Origin: Parahoeflea alexandrii | Lineage (GTDB): Bacteria; Pseudomonadota; Alphaproteobacteria; Rhizobiales; Rhizobiaceae | Assembly: GCF_027214025.1 (NCBI RefSeq) | Contig: NZ_JAPWHB010000006.1 | Coordinates: 186,001 to 250,000 of the forward strand | Direction: 5' to 3' | Length of the DNA stretch: 64,000 nucleotides | Shown: piece after piece, positions 26,160 to 34,567 of the stretch | Position numbering within the stretch: position 1 is the stretch's first letter | How the letters are laid out: every line of letters begins with the position of its first letter | Notes under the pieces: generated by a model | Database searches by the model: none | Told to the model about the DNA's origin: nothing | The model's input: the letters and a program-made list of their open reading frames with translations, nothing else | Program-made: the position numbers and the translations under genes

Positions 26160-28106
26160 TCAGTCGGCAAAGAGCGCTTCGAGTCTGAGGGCTATATGCA
26201 TCTCCAGCGCCCTGGCCGGATCGTCCCAGCCGCCTGTCAATTGCTGCAGCGAGTCGAGCCGCTGGCGGACGGTGTTGACATGCACGCCGAGTGCTGCCGC
26301 GGTCTTGCTGATGCTGTACTGGCTCTCAAGGTAGCACAGCAGGGTTTTCTTCAGCTCCGCGCTCTGGCGCGGCGCCCTGGCCGCGATCGGGCTCAGCACA
26401 TCCTGCATGTAGCGCGCGAGCCGTGCGGTGTCTCCGGTCTCGAACAATTTGGCTATGAAGTCCAGGTCCGAACAGGCGATGAAACGGTGCAGCGGCCTGA
26501 TCTTGCGGACGACCTGCAGCGCGCGGTTCACGCGGACGTATTCGGCCGAGATCTCCGAGAGATCGAGAAGCGGGCCTGAAACGATTCCGCCGACCTGCCA
26601 GTCCTTGCCGCCTGCCGTCAGGTGATGCAGGAATTCGTCCACCGCGTCACGCGCGCCGAAGCCGACATAGGCGTCGTCAAACAGGTCGACAAGGACATTG
26701 GACCGCCTCGCCGCCTCGCGGATCACAGTGGTCTGGGAGGCGCGGTCGAGACCGGCGACGGCGATCAGCGCGAGCACCACGGGCTTGTCGGCGTGCAGGC
26801 CGAGCCGCTCGCGCACCGCCGACAGCGTCGACGGATCAGGCGGCGTGACCAGAACCAGATGACGCAGCAGCGTCGACGAGGCGATCAGCTTTTCGGTTTC
26901 ATGCTTCTCGTTCCACAGCCGGGCGATTGACAGGGCCACGGCGCTGCGTTCCAGGTTGCGGATCTCGATGGGGTCGAGCTCGCCCTCGTGGCAGATGACG
27001 AGACATTCGCCGCGGCCGCGGCCGCCGCCGCCATGCAGGGCAATAACCCGGCACTGTTCTTCCTGCGTGGTGGTCACGATCACCGACCGGCCGGTGTGGC
27101 GCGACTGTGACAGCGCCGTAATAAGCGGGGCGACATCCAGATCCCCGGCCCGGATGTCGCCGGCTATCCGGCCGCGATAGGCGGTGGCGACGAATTCGTC
27201 GGCGACGTTGAGATCGTCGACAAGGAGGAAGACCGCGCCGCCGATCTGATTGGCCACGCGTTGCAGAAATTTCTGCATCTCGCCGCCCGAGGCGAGCAGC
27301 GAGGTCATTTCGTCATGGGCCGCCGCCGAGGCTTCGACATGCTGGATGTGCTCGATCAGCGCATTGCGGTTTCGCTGGGCCTCGTTGAGCGCTTCCGACA
27401 GAAGCCGGAAGGCGTTGGCGTTGCGCATGGCGATGCCGGCATGCAGCGCGAAGGAGCCGAGCACGGAGATCTCGCGCCCGCTGAGCTTGCGGGCGTAGCG
27501 GTCGGCGATGAAAAGAAAGCCGTGCACCTCGCCGTCGGACAGGATCGGGAACCCGGCGAGTGACACGATGTTCTCGGTCTCGAAGGTTCGGTCGAGTTCC
27601 GGCAGGTGGCGGAAACGTTTGTCGTTGAGATAGTCCTGGGTGTCGAAGAAGGTCTTGGTCTCCATGATCAGGCTGACTGCGCCGTATTCGAAGCGGCTGG
27701 TCATCTGCGGGGTCATCGGCGACAGGTGGCCTTCGGCGGCGACGGTGCGAAAGATCCCGACCTCGTCGTCGAGGATCGTCACCCAGGCGAGATTGGCGCC
27801 GACGAGGTTGCGCGCGCGGCTGACGATGGTCCGGAACAGGCCTTTGAGTTCGAGTGTCTTGGACAGGTCGTGCGTGGTGTCGATGAAGAGGCTCAAGCCC
27901 TTCTCCGACAGCACGCTGTCGCGCAGCGACTGCCGGATCAGGGCGAGAGCCGACTGCAGCGCGCCGAAGTCGTGGGCGCGGCCGGCGCGCGCGGCAGCAG
28001 CGGCGATCTCGCCGAGCAAGGCCTCGATTTCCGGTTCGGCGGCGTCATGGCCGATCTTGACCAGCAGCTCTACCGTCGCGCGAAACATGTCGTCCATCAC
28101 TCCCAT
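26160..28106 (-). CDS. GAF / PucR-type transcriptional regulator of the divergent operon
   Basis: A 648-residue regulator. An N-terminal helical region is followed by a GAF-like sensor domain (LELKGLFRTIVSRARNLVGA through SLAGFPILSDGEVHGFLFIA, about residues 75-215), a coiled coil, a central region of PucR/CdaR type, and a C-terminal PucR helix-turn-helix: LLCYLESQYSISKTAAALGV then HVNTVRQRLDSLQQL. Such proteins sense catabolic substrates and control adjacent operons. It is divergent from the 28,248-44,096 operon across a gap containing an 8-bp inverted repeat, so it is the likely activator or repressor of that operon. Confidence 0.88.
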   Translation of the reverse strand: MGVMDDMFRATVELLVKIGHDAAEPEIEALLGEIAAAAARAGRAHDFGALQSALALIRQSLRDSVLSEKGLSLFIDTTHDLSKTLELKGLFRTIVSRARNLVGANLAWVTILDDEVGIFRTVAAEGHLSPMTPQMTSRFEYGAVSLIMETKTFFDTQDYLNDKRFRHLPELDRTFETENIVSLAGFPILSDGEVHGFLFIADRYARKLSGREISVLGSFALHAGIAMRNANAFRLLSEALNEAQRNRNALIEHIQHVEASAAAHDEMTSLLASGGEMQKFLQRVANQIGGAVFLLVDDLNVADEFVATAYRGRIAGDIRAGDLDVAPLITALSQSRHTGRSVIVTTTQEEQCRVIALHGGGGRGRGECLVICHEGELDPIEIRNLERSAVALSIARLWNEKHETEKLIASSTLLRHLVLVTPPDPSTLSAVRERLGLHADKPVVLALIAVAGLDRASQTTVIREAARRSNVLVDLFDDAYVGFGARDAVDEFLHHLTAGGKDWQVGGIVSGPLLDLSEISAEYVRVNRALQVVRKIRPLHRFIACSDLDFIAKLFETGDTARLARYMQDVLSPIAARAPRQSAELKKTLLCYLESQYSISKTAAALGVHVNTVRQRLDSLQQLTGGWDDPARALEMHIALRLEALFAD

Positions 28107-28130
28107 CCTCCCAGTTTGCCTCCGCTAGTT

Positions 28131-28171
28131 TGGATAATACATATAATTTTTGATTTTATGGACATTATCCA
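28131..28171. promoter_or_regulatory. Inverted repeat, probable operator of the divergent catabolic operon
   Basis: TGGATAAT (28131-28138) and ATTATCCA (28164-28171) form a perfect 8-bp inverted repeat with a 25-base very A/T-rich centre, between the PucR-type regulator and the operon it faces. The symmetry and place fit a dimeric regulator's site; the A/T-rich centre probably holds promoter elements. Confidence 0.5.
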
Positions 28172-28247
28172 CATAGCTAAGCCATTTCTGACCGACTAGC
28201 GTCTTTTCAGCGGGCCTGCAGAAGAGGGCAGTCCGTGGGAGGAAATC

Positions 28248-28373
28248 ATGAAAAGCGTCGATGGGTCGCGTTGCCCGGAGGCAGGAGTGCCTGCGTCCGG
28301 ATCCCGGAATGATGTCGGCTTGGCCGTGAAGATGCCGTGGCGCGTTTTGTCCGGCCGCCGGTCAGCGCCATGA
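28248..28373 (+). CDS. Possible 41-aa leader peptide ORF coupled to the BKACE gene
   Basis: ATG 28248 has an excellent ribosome-binding site (GGGAGGAA, seven bases upstream) and opens a 41-codon frame beginning M-K-S-V-D-G-S-R-C-P-E-A and ending V-L-S-G-R-R-S-A-P. Its TGA overlaps the ATG of the BKACE gene (ATGA), a strong sign of translational coupling. The peptide has no recognised family and no signal or membrane segment. It may be a leader that only brings ribosomes to the first enzyme gene, or a true small protein. Without it the BKACE gene has no good ribosome-binding site of its own. Confidence 0.45.
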   Translation: MKSVDGSRCPEAGVPASGSRNDVGLAVKMPWRVLSGRRSAP

Positions 28374-29284
28374 CGGGTGGGGCGCGCAAGGTCATCATTT
28401 CCTGCGCCGTGACAGGGCGCGCACACACCCCGTCCATGTCGGACTTTCTGCCCTTTACGCCGGAGCGGATCGCAGAGCAGGCCGTGGAGGCGGCACGGGC
28501 GGGCGCCGCCGTGCTGCATCTCGACGCGCGCAACCCGGCCGACGGAAGCCCGGCGCCGAGCACGGGCATCCTCGAGGGGATCGCCGCGTCGATCCGCCAG
28601 CAGACCGACGCGATCATCGCAGCGCCTGCGGGCGAGCCGGCAGGGGACATCCAGACCCTCAGCATGGGCGCGGTCAGCCACTCCTACCGCAAGGCTTTCC
28701 GCGGCATCTCGGACTGGAAATTCGACTGGGAGAAAAGTTTCGTCGACGAGTCGGAAAACCTGTTTCTGGGCAACACGCTCGGCGCCATCAAGGCCATTCT
28801 CGCGCGACCGGTCAGCGACGGTCGCGGCGCGCCCTTTCTCTATGAGTGTCACGATCCGAGCCATCTCTACAACCTTGCCTATTGCGCCGAAGAAGGGCTG
28901 GCGAGCGGGCCGTTCTTCATCCAGTTCCATATCGGGATGGTCGGCGGCCTTGGCTCCGACCCGGAGAACGTCTCGCTGATGCGGAGCACGGCCGACCGGC
29001 TGTTCGGCCGCGAGAATTACGCGTTTTCCGTCGCCGCCCATGGCAGGCGGCAGATCCCGTTGGCGGCGCTCGCGGCGATCGCCGGCGGACATGTCCGTGT
29101 CGGGCTGGCCGACAGCCTGTATCTGGGCAAGGGCCTGCTCGCCGAGTCCTGCGCCGCGCAAGTGCTGAAAATCCGCCGCATCCTGGAGGATCTTTCGTTC
29201 GCTGTCGCGAGCGCCAGCGAGGCACGGGAAATCCTGGGGGCACACCGGTCCGCGAACCCGGAACGAATGACAGGGGAGGCCTGA
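28370..29284 (+). CDS. BKACE / DUF849 family protein with altered metal-binding residues
   Basis: A 304-residue TIM-barrel protein of the beta-keto acid cleavage enzyme family (DUF849); characterised members condense a beta-keto acid with acetyl-CoA and cleave it, using Zn held by an H-x-H pair and a Glu. Family marks: KVIISCAVTGRAHTPSMS, AGAAVLHLDARNP, FIQFHIGMVGGLGSDP, GGHVRVGLADSLYLGKG. Two metal ligands differ: the usual H-L-H-A-R reads H50-L-D52-A-R, and the usual V-G-x-E-D reads V-G-L-A247-D. The enzyme may bind metal differently or have another activity. ATG 28370 gives the normal family N-terminus; GTG 28337 is possible. The first permease starts four bases downstream. Confidence 0.85.
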   Translation: MTGGARKVIISCAVTGRAHTPSMSDFLPFTPERIAEQAVEAARAGAAVLHLDARNPADGSPAPSTGILEGIAASIRQQTDAIIAAPAGEPAGDIQTLSMGAVSHSYRKAFRGISDWKFDWEKSFVDESENLFLGNTLGAIKAILARPVSDGRGAPFLYECHDPSHLYNLAYCAEEGLASGPFFIQFHIGMVGGLGSDPENVSLMRSTADRLFGRENYAFSVAAHGRRQIPLAALAAIAGGHVRVGLADSLYLGKGLLAESCAAQVLKIRRILEDLSFAVASASEAREILGAHRSANPERMTGEA

Positions 29285-29288
29285 CCCC

Positions 29289-30296
29289 ATGGCTGAGGTT
29301 GTGGCAAGAGCGGGCGTGCCTGGGCCGCGCGGCAGGCTGCTGGAGATGATCGTGGTGGGTGCCGCAGCGGCGCTCATCATCATCTTCTCGGTCGCGGTCG
29401 ACGGCTTCGCCACGGCCGGTAACCTCGGGGTCATGCTGTCGAATTCGGCATCGCTGGTGATCCTGAGCTGCGGCATGGCGGTGGTGATCATCTCGCGCGG
29501 GCTTGACCTGTCGCTGATCGCGGCGATGATCGCCGGCGCGACCACCTTCAGCACATTGATTGCCGCCGGCGTCCCGGCCCCGGTCGCGCTTCTCGTGACG
29601 ATCGCAGTCATGATCGCCATCGGCCTGGCGAACGCATGGCTGATCGCCTATGTCGAGATCCCCGCACTTCTGGCGACACTCGCCTCGGCGATGTTCATCA
29701 CCGGGCTGTTCCGCTTCGCCATCCTGCGCGGCGAGTACCTGCTGCTGTTGCCGAAATCCAACCCTGCGGTGGTGTTCCTGTCAGGCGAACTGATGCCGGG
29801 CGTCCCGACCCCGGTGGTGCTGATGCTCGTGACCGTGGCGGCCAGCTGGATCCTGATGCGCTATTCGACCGCCGGCAGGACCATCCAGGCGATGGGCGAC
29901 AATTTTCAGGCCGCGAGGCTCACGGGTCTGCCGGTGCGCACGACGACCATCGTCGTCTATGTCTTTGCCGCGCTGACGGCGCTGCTTGCCGGCCTCGTCA
30001 TGTCCGCGGCGAGCGGCACTGTGGACTTCCGCACCGTCACCAATGGAACGCTGCTGTTTGACGTCATTTTGGTGGTCGTGCTCGGCGGCATTCCGTTGCG
30101 CGGCGGGCATGGTGGCATCCGCAACATCGTCATCGGCATCGCGCTGATTGCGGTCCTGCGCAACGGCATGACGCTCATGAACGTCACCACGCAGATGCAG
30201 GACGTGATCAAGGGGCTGGTGCTGCTGACCGCGATCGTCGCCGACAAATACTTCAACCCGCGCGACGCCGAGACCGACACAATCGGGGATCTTTGA
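29289..30296 (+). CDS. ABC transporter permease, ribose/xylose type (RbsC-like)
   Basis: A 335-residue inner-membrane permease of the BPD_transp_2 family with eight to ten helices. The conserved SRGLDLSLIAAMIAGATT (loop after the third helix) and the VVLGGIPLRGGHGGIRNIVIG segment near the C-terminus are the usual marks of sugar-type permeases. It follows the BKACE gene by four bases and precedes the binding-protein gene, forming a complete importer with the genes at 30325, 31392 and 34564. Confidence 0.9.
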   Translation: MAEVVARAGVPGPRGRLLEMIVVGAAAALIIIFSVAVDGFATAGNLGVMLSNSASLVILSCGMAVVIISRGLDLSLIAAMIAGATTFSTLIAAGVPAPVALLVTIAVMIAIGLANAWLIAYVEIPALLATLASAMFITGLFRFAILRGEYLLLLPKSNPAVVFLSGELMPGVPTPVVLMLVTVAASWILMRYSTAGRTIQAMGDNFQAARLTGLPVRTTTIVVYVFAALTALLAGLVMSAASGTVDFRTVTNGTLLFDVILVVVLGGIPLRGGHGGIRNIVIGIALIAVLRNGMTLMNVTTQMQDVIKGLVLLTAIVADKYFNPRDAETDTIGDL

Positions 30297-30324
30297 GAAG
30301 ACACAAGCAACACAGGAGGAGAAA

Positions 30325-31314
30325 ATGATGTTCAGGCTTGGAATGGAAACGGGACGCGCCATCGCCGCAGCCGCTATCGGCATGTGCATCGCCACCGGCT
30401 TCGCGCCAACGGCGCAGGCGGAGTCCGACATCGCCGGCAAGAAGGTGATCTTCGTGCCGATCTCGATGGGTATTTCGCTCACGGAGGGCTGGGCGCGGCG
30501 GATGAAGCAGCATGCCGATATCTACGGCTACACGCTGGAGATCCGCGACGCCGCCTTCAACACGGGCGTGATGGCGGAGCTGCTGGCCAAGGCGATCAGC
30601 GACAAGCCCGACGTGCTGGTCGTGCACAATCCGACGGTCCAGCTGCTGGCGCGACAGATCAAGCAAGCCGAATCCCAGGGCATCAAAGTGCTGCAGATCA
30701 ATCTGCAGTCCAACCAGCTGTCGACGGCCTTTGTCGGCGCCAACTGGGAGCGGATCGGCCGGGAAATCGCCGAGGACATCGTCAAGGAATGCGGCGAAGG
30801 CAGCGGCAAGTCGGGCAAGGTGGCGATCATCCCCGGCCAGCTCACCGCGGCCGACAGCGTGATGATGAACGATGCCGCGTTCAAGGTGTTCGACGCGCAT
30901 CCGGAGATCCAGGTGGTATCCAACCAGGCCTCGGACTGGGAGCCGGAAAAGGCCCGCCAGATTACCGCGACGGTGCTGCAGCAACACCCGGATCTCTGCG
31001 CGATCTTCGGCCACTGGGACGTTCACACCATGGGTGCCGGCAACGCTGTCAAGGACGCCGGCAAGGCCGATGGCGTTCTGGTCTATTCGACCGGCGGCGG
31101 CGGCGAGGTGGCGTGCAAGGCCGTCGAGGACGGCATCCAGGACCGGATCTGGAGCTATGACGCCGACGGCCAGGGCCGCGACGCCGGCACCGTGATCGAC
31201 CTTATGCTGCAGGGAGCGGCGGCCTCGGACGGTTCGATGCTGACGATCGAATCGCCGATGAAGATCATCAAGGCCGGCGAAACCTACGATCCGGGCCTGT
31301 GCTGGAAGATGTGA
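30325..31314 (+). CDS. ABC transporter sugar-type periplasmic binding protein
   Basis: A 329-residue exported binding protein (Peripla_BP_4, RbsB-like). The signal peptide spans the first 33 or so residues and ends A-Q-A. The mature part has two Rossmann-like lobes: KKVIFVPISMGISLTEGWAR, KPDVLVVHNPTVQLLARQIK, GKVAIIPGQLTAADSV, DLCAIFGHWDVHTMGAGNAV. The ligand cannot be read from sequence; the surrounding esterase and lactonase-like genes suggest an ester or lactone rather than a plain sugar. A strong hairpin follows the stop codon. Confidence 0.9.
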   Translation: MMFRLGMETGRAIAAAAIGMCIATGFAPTAQAESDIAGKKVIFVPISMGISLTEGWARRMKQHADIYGYTLEIRDAAFNTGVMAELLAKAISDKPDVLVVHNPTVQLLARQIKQAESQGIKVLQINLQSNQLSTAFVGANWERIGREIAEDIVKECGEGSGKSGKVAIIPGQLTAADSVMMNDAAFKVFDAHPEIQVVSNQASDWEPEKARQITATVLQQHPDLCAIFGHWDVHTMGAGNAVKDAGKADGVLVYSTGGGGEVACKAVEDGIQDRIWSYDADGQGRDAGTVIDLMLQGAAASDGSMLTIESPMKIIKAGETYDPGLCWKM

Positions 31315-31344
31315 CCGGCCGGGCGCCCGGCGTCCAGGAAAACG

Positions 31345-31366
31345 GCTCCGCGGCCCGCCGCGGAGC
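31345..31366 (+). terminator. Intercistronic hairpin after the binding-protein gene
   Basis: GCTCCGCGG (31345-31353), loop CCCG, CCGCGGAGC (31358-31366): a perfect 9-bp G+C-rich stem with no U tract, 30 bases after the binding-protein stop. Such stems usually protect or attenuate so that the binding protein is made in excess over its permease. Confidence 0.6.
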
Positions 31367-31391
31367 TCCACCCCCAACAATTGCGAGCGTC

Positions 31392-33521
31392 ATGCCTGGT
31401 TCCTTCACCTTTTCCAGCCTGCCCAAGCAGCCGGTGCCGCTCGTCGTGGTTTCGCCGCGGCGGATCCTGGCCGACCTGCTGTCGAAGGGATGGGTGGAAA
31501 ATGCGATCCCGTTCATCGCTTTCGTGCTGGTGGCTGGCGGCATAATGCTGACCACGCGGGACTATTTCGGCGCGACTAACCTTCTGAACCTGGCGCAATA
31601 CGCGACCGACGGCGGTCTGCTGGTGCTGGCGTTGCTGATCGTCGTCGCGGTGGGCGGCATCGACCTGTCGGTGGGCTCGAACTTTGCCATGTCGGCGTTC
31701 GTGGCGCTCTACTGCTTTCACATTCTCGGCCTGCCGACGCCCGTTATCCTCGCGGCAAGCCTTGCAGCCGGCGGGCTGACCGGCGCGGTCAACGGCGTGC
31801 TGGCTGGCCTGATCGGTTGCGGTGCGCTGCTGGCGACGCTCGGAACCATGATCACCGTGCGCGGGCTCTACACCCTGGCTTCGCAAGCGCGGCTGGTGGA
31901 AATCTCGACCAGCGCGCGGGTGGACGATCTGTGGGACTGGATCGGCTTCGAACGGTGGCTCGGGCTGCCTGTCGGATTCTGGGCGCTGCTGATCGTGGCC
32001 GCCTGTGTCTTCGTCATGTTCCGCCAGTCGCGCTTCGGCTGGCACATCCTCGCCGTCGGCGGCAACCGCAAGGCGGCGCGTCACGGCGGCATCCAGGTCA
32101 AGCTGACGATCTTCCTGGCCTATCTGCTGGGCGGCCTGGTCGTGGGGCTTGCCGGCTTTCTTTATGCCGCGCGGCAGAACAGCGTCGGCTCTGACACCGG
32201 CGTCGGCATGGAGTTCTTCGCGCTGACCGCGCTGGTCGTCGGCCTCGGCGGCTTCGTGCCCGGCCGCGGCGCGGTGCTCTCGGTGCTGGTCGGCTTCGCG
32301 ACGGTCTATCTATTCAACAATGCGATGATCAACGCCGGCTACCGGGGCGATTTCGTCCAACTCAGCATGGGTGCGATCCTGATCGTGATCCTCGCCGCCG
32401 ACGTGAAGTTCCGCAAGAACCGTCACCGGCTGCTGGCATCAACCTACCTCGATCCGGTGCGCGTCGACATCGACGGGGTCAAGGGCATGGACGGCCTGAT
32501 GCCGCACGAGATCCGGCCGAAACTGCGCGAGGCCGAGATCCTCGCGCCGGGCAAGCTCGACGGTCCGGAGGACGTCATCCTCGACGCCGACGGCAATCTT
32601 TATTGCGGCAACCGCGACGGGCGTCTGCTGCGGCTGCGACCGCCGGACTATTCGCGGGTCGAGGTGGTCGCCAAGATCGGCGGACGGCCGCTCGGTCTGG
32701 CCTTCGATCCGGAGGGCCGGATCGTCACCTGCGTCGCCGGCATGGGCCTGCTCAGGGTGACGATGGACGGTGCGGTTGAGCTTCTTACCGACCAGACCGG
32801 GCGCAGCCTGTTGAGCGTGCAGGACGACACCACGATCCGGATGGCCGACGACCTCGACATCGCGCCGGACGGAACCATCTATTTCACCGACGCCACCAAG
32901 CGCTACGACATCGAGAACTGGGGACTGGACCTGCTCGAGGGGCGTCCCAACGGGCGGCTGCTCAGCTACGATCCGAGGACGCGGAAAACGCGAACGGTCT
33001 GCGACAACCTGGTCTTTCCCAACGGCGTCTGCGTGACGCATGACGGCAAGTTCCTGCTGGTCGCGAGCACCTGGAGCTGCTCGATCCTGATCTTCGACCT
33101 TGCCAATGCCGCCGCCGGCCCGCGCGTGTTTCTGAGCGGGCTGCCTGGCTATCCCGACAACATCAACCGGGCATCGGACGGCGGCTACTGGGTGGCGCTC
33201 GCCGGCATGCGCAACCCGATCATCGACCAGTCGATGAAATATCCGGCGTTGCGGCGGCGGATGACGCGACGGGTGCCGCCGACCAATTGGCTGTTCGGCA
33301 ATCTCAACATCGGCGGCGTCCTGAAGCTCGATGGCGACGGCAGGATCGCCGACGCACTGTGGGACGCGCCGGGCGGTCCGCTCTACATGATCACCTCGAT
33401 GCGCGAGCACGAGGGATCGCTCTTCATGGGCGGCGTCACCAACAACAAGATCGGTCGGCTGCGACTGGAGAACGCCGACAACGGCTGGACGGGCCCGAAA
33501 AGCTACTGGGGGGAGGGATAG
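31392..33521 (+). CDS. ABC permease fused to a strictosidine synthase-like beta-propeller
   Basis: A 709-residue two-part protein. Residues about 40-370 form an RbsC-type permease (NAIPFIAFVLVAGGIMLTTR, VGGIDLSVGSNFAMSAFVAL, LGGFVPGRGAVLSVLVGFAT). After a short linker, about 390-700 form a six-bladed propeller of the SMP-30/strictosidine synthase-like group (LDGPEDVILDADGNLYCGNR, DDLDIAPDGTIYFTDATKRY, GLPGYPDNINRASDGGYWVA). Because the permease C-terminus is cytoplasmic in this family, the propeller should face the cytoplasm and could act on the imported compound as a lactonase or esterase. ATG 31392 avoids overlap with the previous gene; GTG 31299 is less likely. Confidence 0.88.
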   Translation: MPGSFTFSSLPKQPVPLVVVSPRRILADLLSKGWVENAIPFIAFVLVAGGIMLTTRDYFGATNLLNLAQYATDGGLLVLALLIVVAVGGIDLSVGSNFAMSAFVALYCFHILGLPTPVILAASLAAGGLTGAVNGVLAGLIGCGALLATLGTMITVRGLYTLASQARLVEISTSARVDDLWDWIGFERWLGLPVGFWALLIVAACVFVMFRQSRFGWHILAVGGNRKAARHGGIQVKLTIFLAYLLGGLVVGLAGFLYAARQNSVGSDTGVGMEFFALTALVVGLGGFVPGRGAVLSVLVGFATVYLFNNAMINAGYRGDFVQLSMGAILIVILAADVKFRKNRHRLLASTYLDPVRVDIDGVKGMDGLMPHEIRPKLREAEILAPGKLDGPEDVILDADGNLYCGNRDGRLLRLRPPDYSRVEVVAKIGGRPLGLAFDPEGRIVTCVAGMGLLRVTMDGAVELLTDQTGRSLLSVQDDTTIRMADDLDIAPDGTIYFTDATKRYDIENWGLDLLEGRPNGRLLSYDPRTRKTRTVCDNLVFPNGVCVTHDGKFLLVASTWSCSILIFDLANAAAGPRVFLSGLPGYPDNINRASDGGYWVALAGMRNPIIDQSMKYPALRRRMTRRVPPTNWLFGNLNIGGVLKLDGDGRIADALWDAPGGPLYMITSMREHEGSLFMGGVTNNKIGRLRLENADNGWTGPKSYWGEG

Positions 33522-33523
33522 CG

Positions 33524-34567
33524 ATGCTGTTTGCGACCCGACGGAGCGACCCGCCGGCGATGACGCTGGAAGGCGTGCTCGGACCCAATACGCGGCTTGA
33601 CGATGCGGCGGGCATCGCGGTGGATGCACCCAACGCCGTGTGCGTGATCGAGGGGCTGGGGCTGCTGTTCAGCTCGGGGAGCGCGGTGCTGGCGATCGAG
33701 GCCTGGGACGCCCGGCCGACGCCGTGGGCGGTGTTCGATGACACGGTCACCGCGATCGGTGGCGGACCGGACGGCCTGGTCGCCGTCGGCCTCGCTGGTG
33801 GCGGTCTCGCAGTGTGTGACCGCAATGGCGCCGCGGCTGGATGGACGGCGCCAGCTGCCGGTCCGGCGGCCATTGCCGATCTCGCCTTCCTGCCGGATGG
33901 CGCCGTAGCGGCCGTTGACAGCGGCTACGGGCCTGGCGACGACATGTTCGCGCGGGCGCCGTGGGACGACCGGGCGCGGGGCAGCGTCACCTCGGTGCGC
34001 AGGGACGGCGCAACGCGGCAGCTCGCGTCCGGGCTGCATTGCCCGACCGGGATCGCGCTCGATGGCTCCGGCGCGCCGCTGGTGACGCTGTTCGAAAGGG
34101 CGGCGGTCGCCGAGCTTTCCGGCCAGCTCAGGCAATCCGGCTATCCCGCCTATCCCGGCCGCATCCGAAGGACGGACACCGGCTACCTGATCGCCTGCCT
34201 GGCCCGCCGCGACCCGCTGATCGAGTTCCTCAAGACCGAGAGGGACTTCGTCGCCGAGATGAAACAATCGATCGAGCCCCGCTACTGGATTTCGCCGCGG
34301 ATGCATCCGGAGTTCAGCCATGATTTCCCGATCGAGGCCGGCGCGACGCGGCTGTTCGGCGAGATCAAGCCGTGGGCGCCGTCGTTTTCCTACGGGCTGG
34401 TGATCGAGACCGACGAGCGGCTTGTCCCGACCGCGTCTGCCCATTCGCGCGCCAACGGCCTGCGCCATGCGATCAGTGACGCGGTGTGCTGGAACGGCGA
34501 CATCATTGCCGTCAGCCGGGCCAGCGGCGAAGTGCTGCGCATCGGTGCGGGGGGCACGGTCCAATGA
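33524..34567 (+). CDS. Stand-alone strictosidine synthase-like beta-propeller protein
   Basis: A 347-residue soluble protein starting two bases after the permease-propeller fusion. Propeller-type repeats can be seen (GPNTRLDDAAGIAVDAPNAV, AIADLAFLPDGAVAAVDSGY, LHCPTGIALDGSGAPLVTLF, YPAYPGRIRRTDTGYLIACL); the Y-P-x-Y-P-G-R-I-R segment corresponds to the L-P-G-Y-P-D-N-I segment of its neighbour. It lacks a signal peptide, so it is cytoplasmic. A lactone or ester hydrolase, or a scaffold for the fused propeller, is possible. Its stop overlaps the ATPase start (ATGA). Confidence 0.75.
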   Translation: MLFATRRSDPPAMTLEGVLGPNTRLDDAAGIAVDAPNAVCVIEGLGLLFSSGSAVLAIEAWDARPTPWAVFDDTVTAIGGGPDGLVAVGLAGGGLAVCDRNGAAAGWTAPAAGPAAIADLAFLPDGAVAAVDSGYGPGDDMFARAPWDDRARGSVTSVRRDGATRQLASGLHCPTGIALDGSGAPLVTLFERAAVAELSGQLRQSGYPAYPGRIRRTDTGYLIACLARRDPLIEFLKTERDFVAEMKQSIEPRYWISPRMHPEFSHDFPIEAGATRLFGEIKPWAPSFSYGLVIETDERLVPTASAHSRANGLRHAISDAVCWNGDIIAVSRASGEVLRIGAGGTVQ

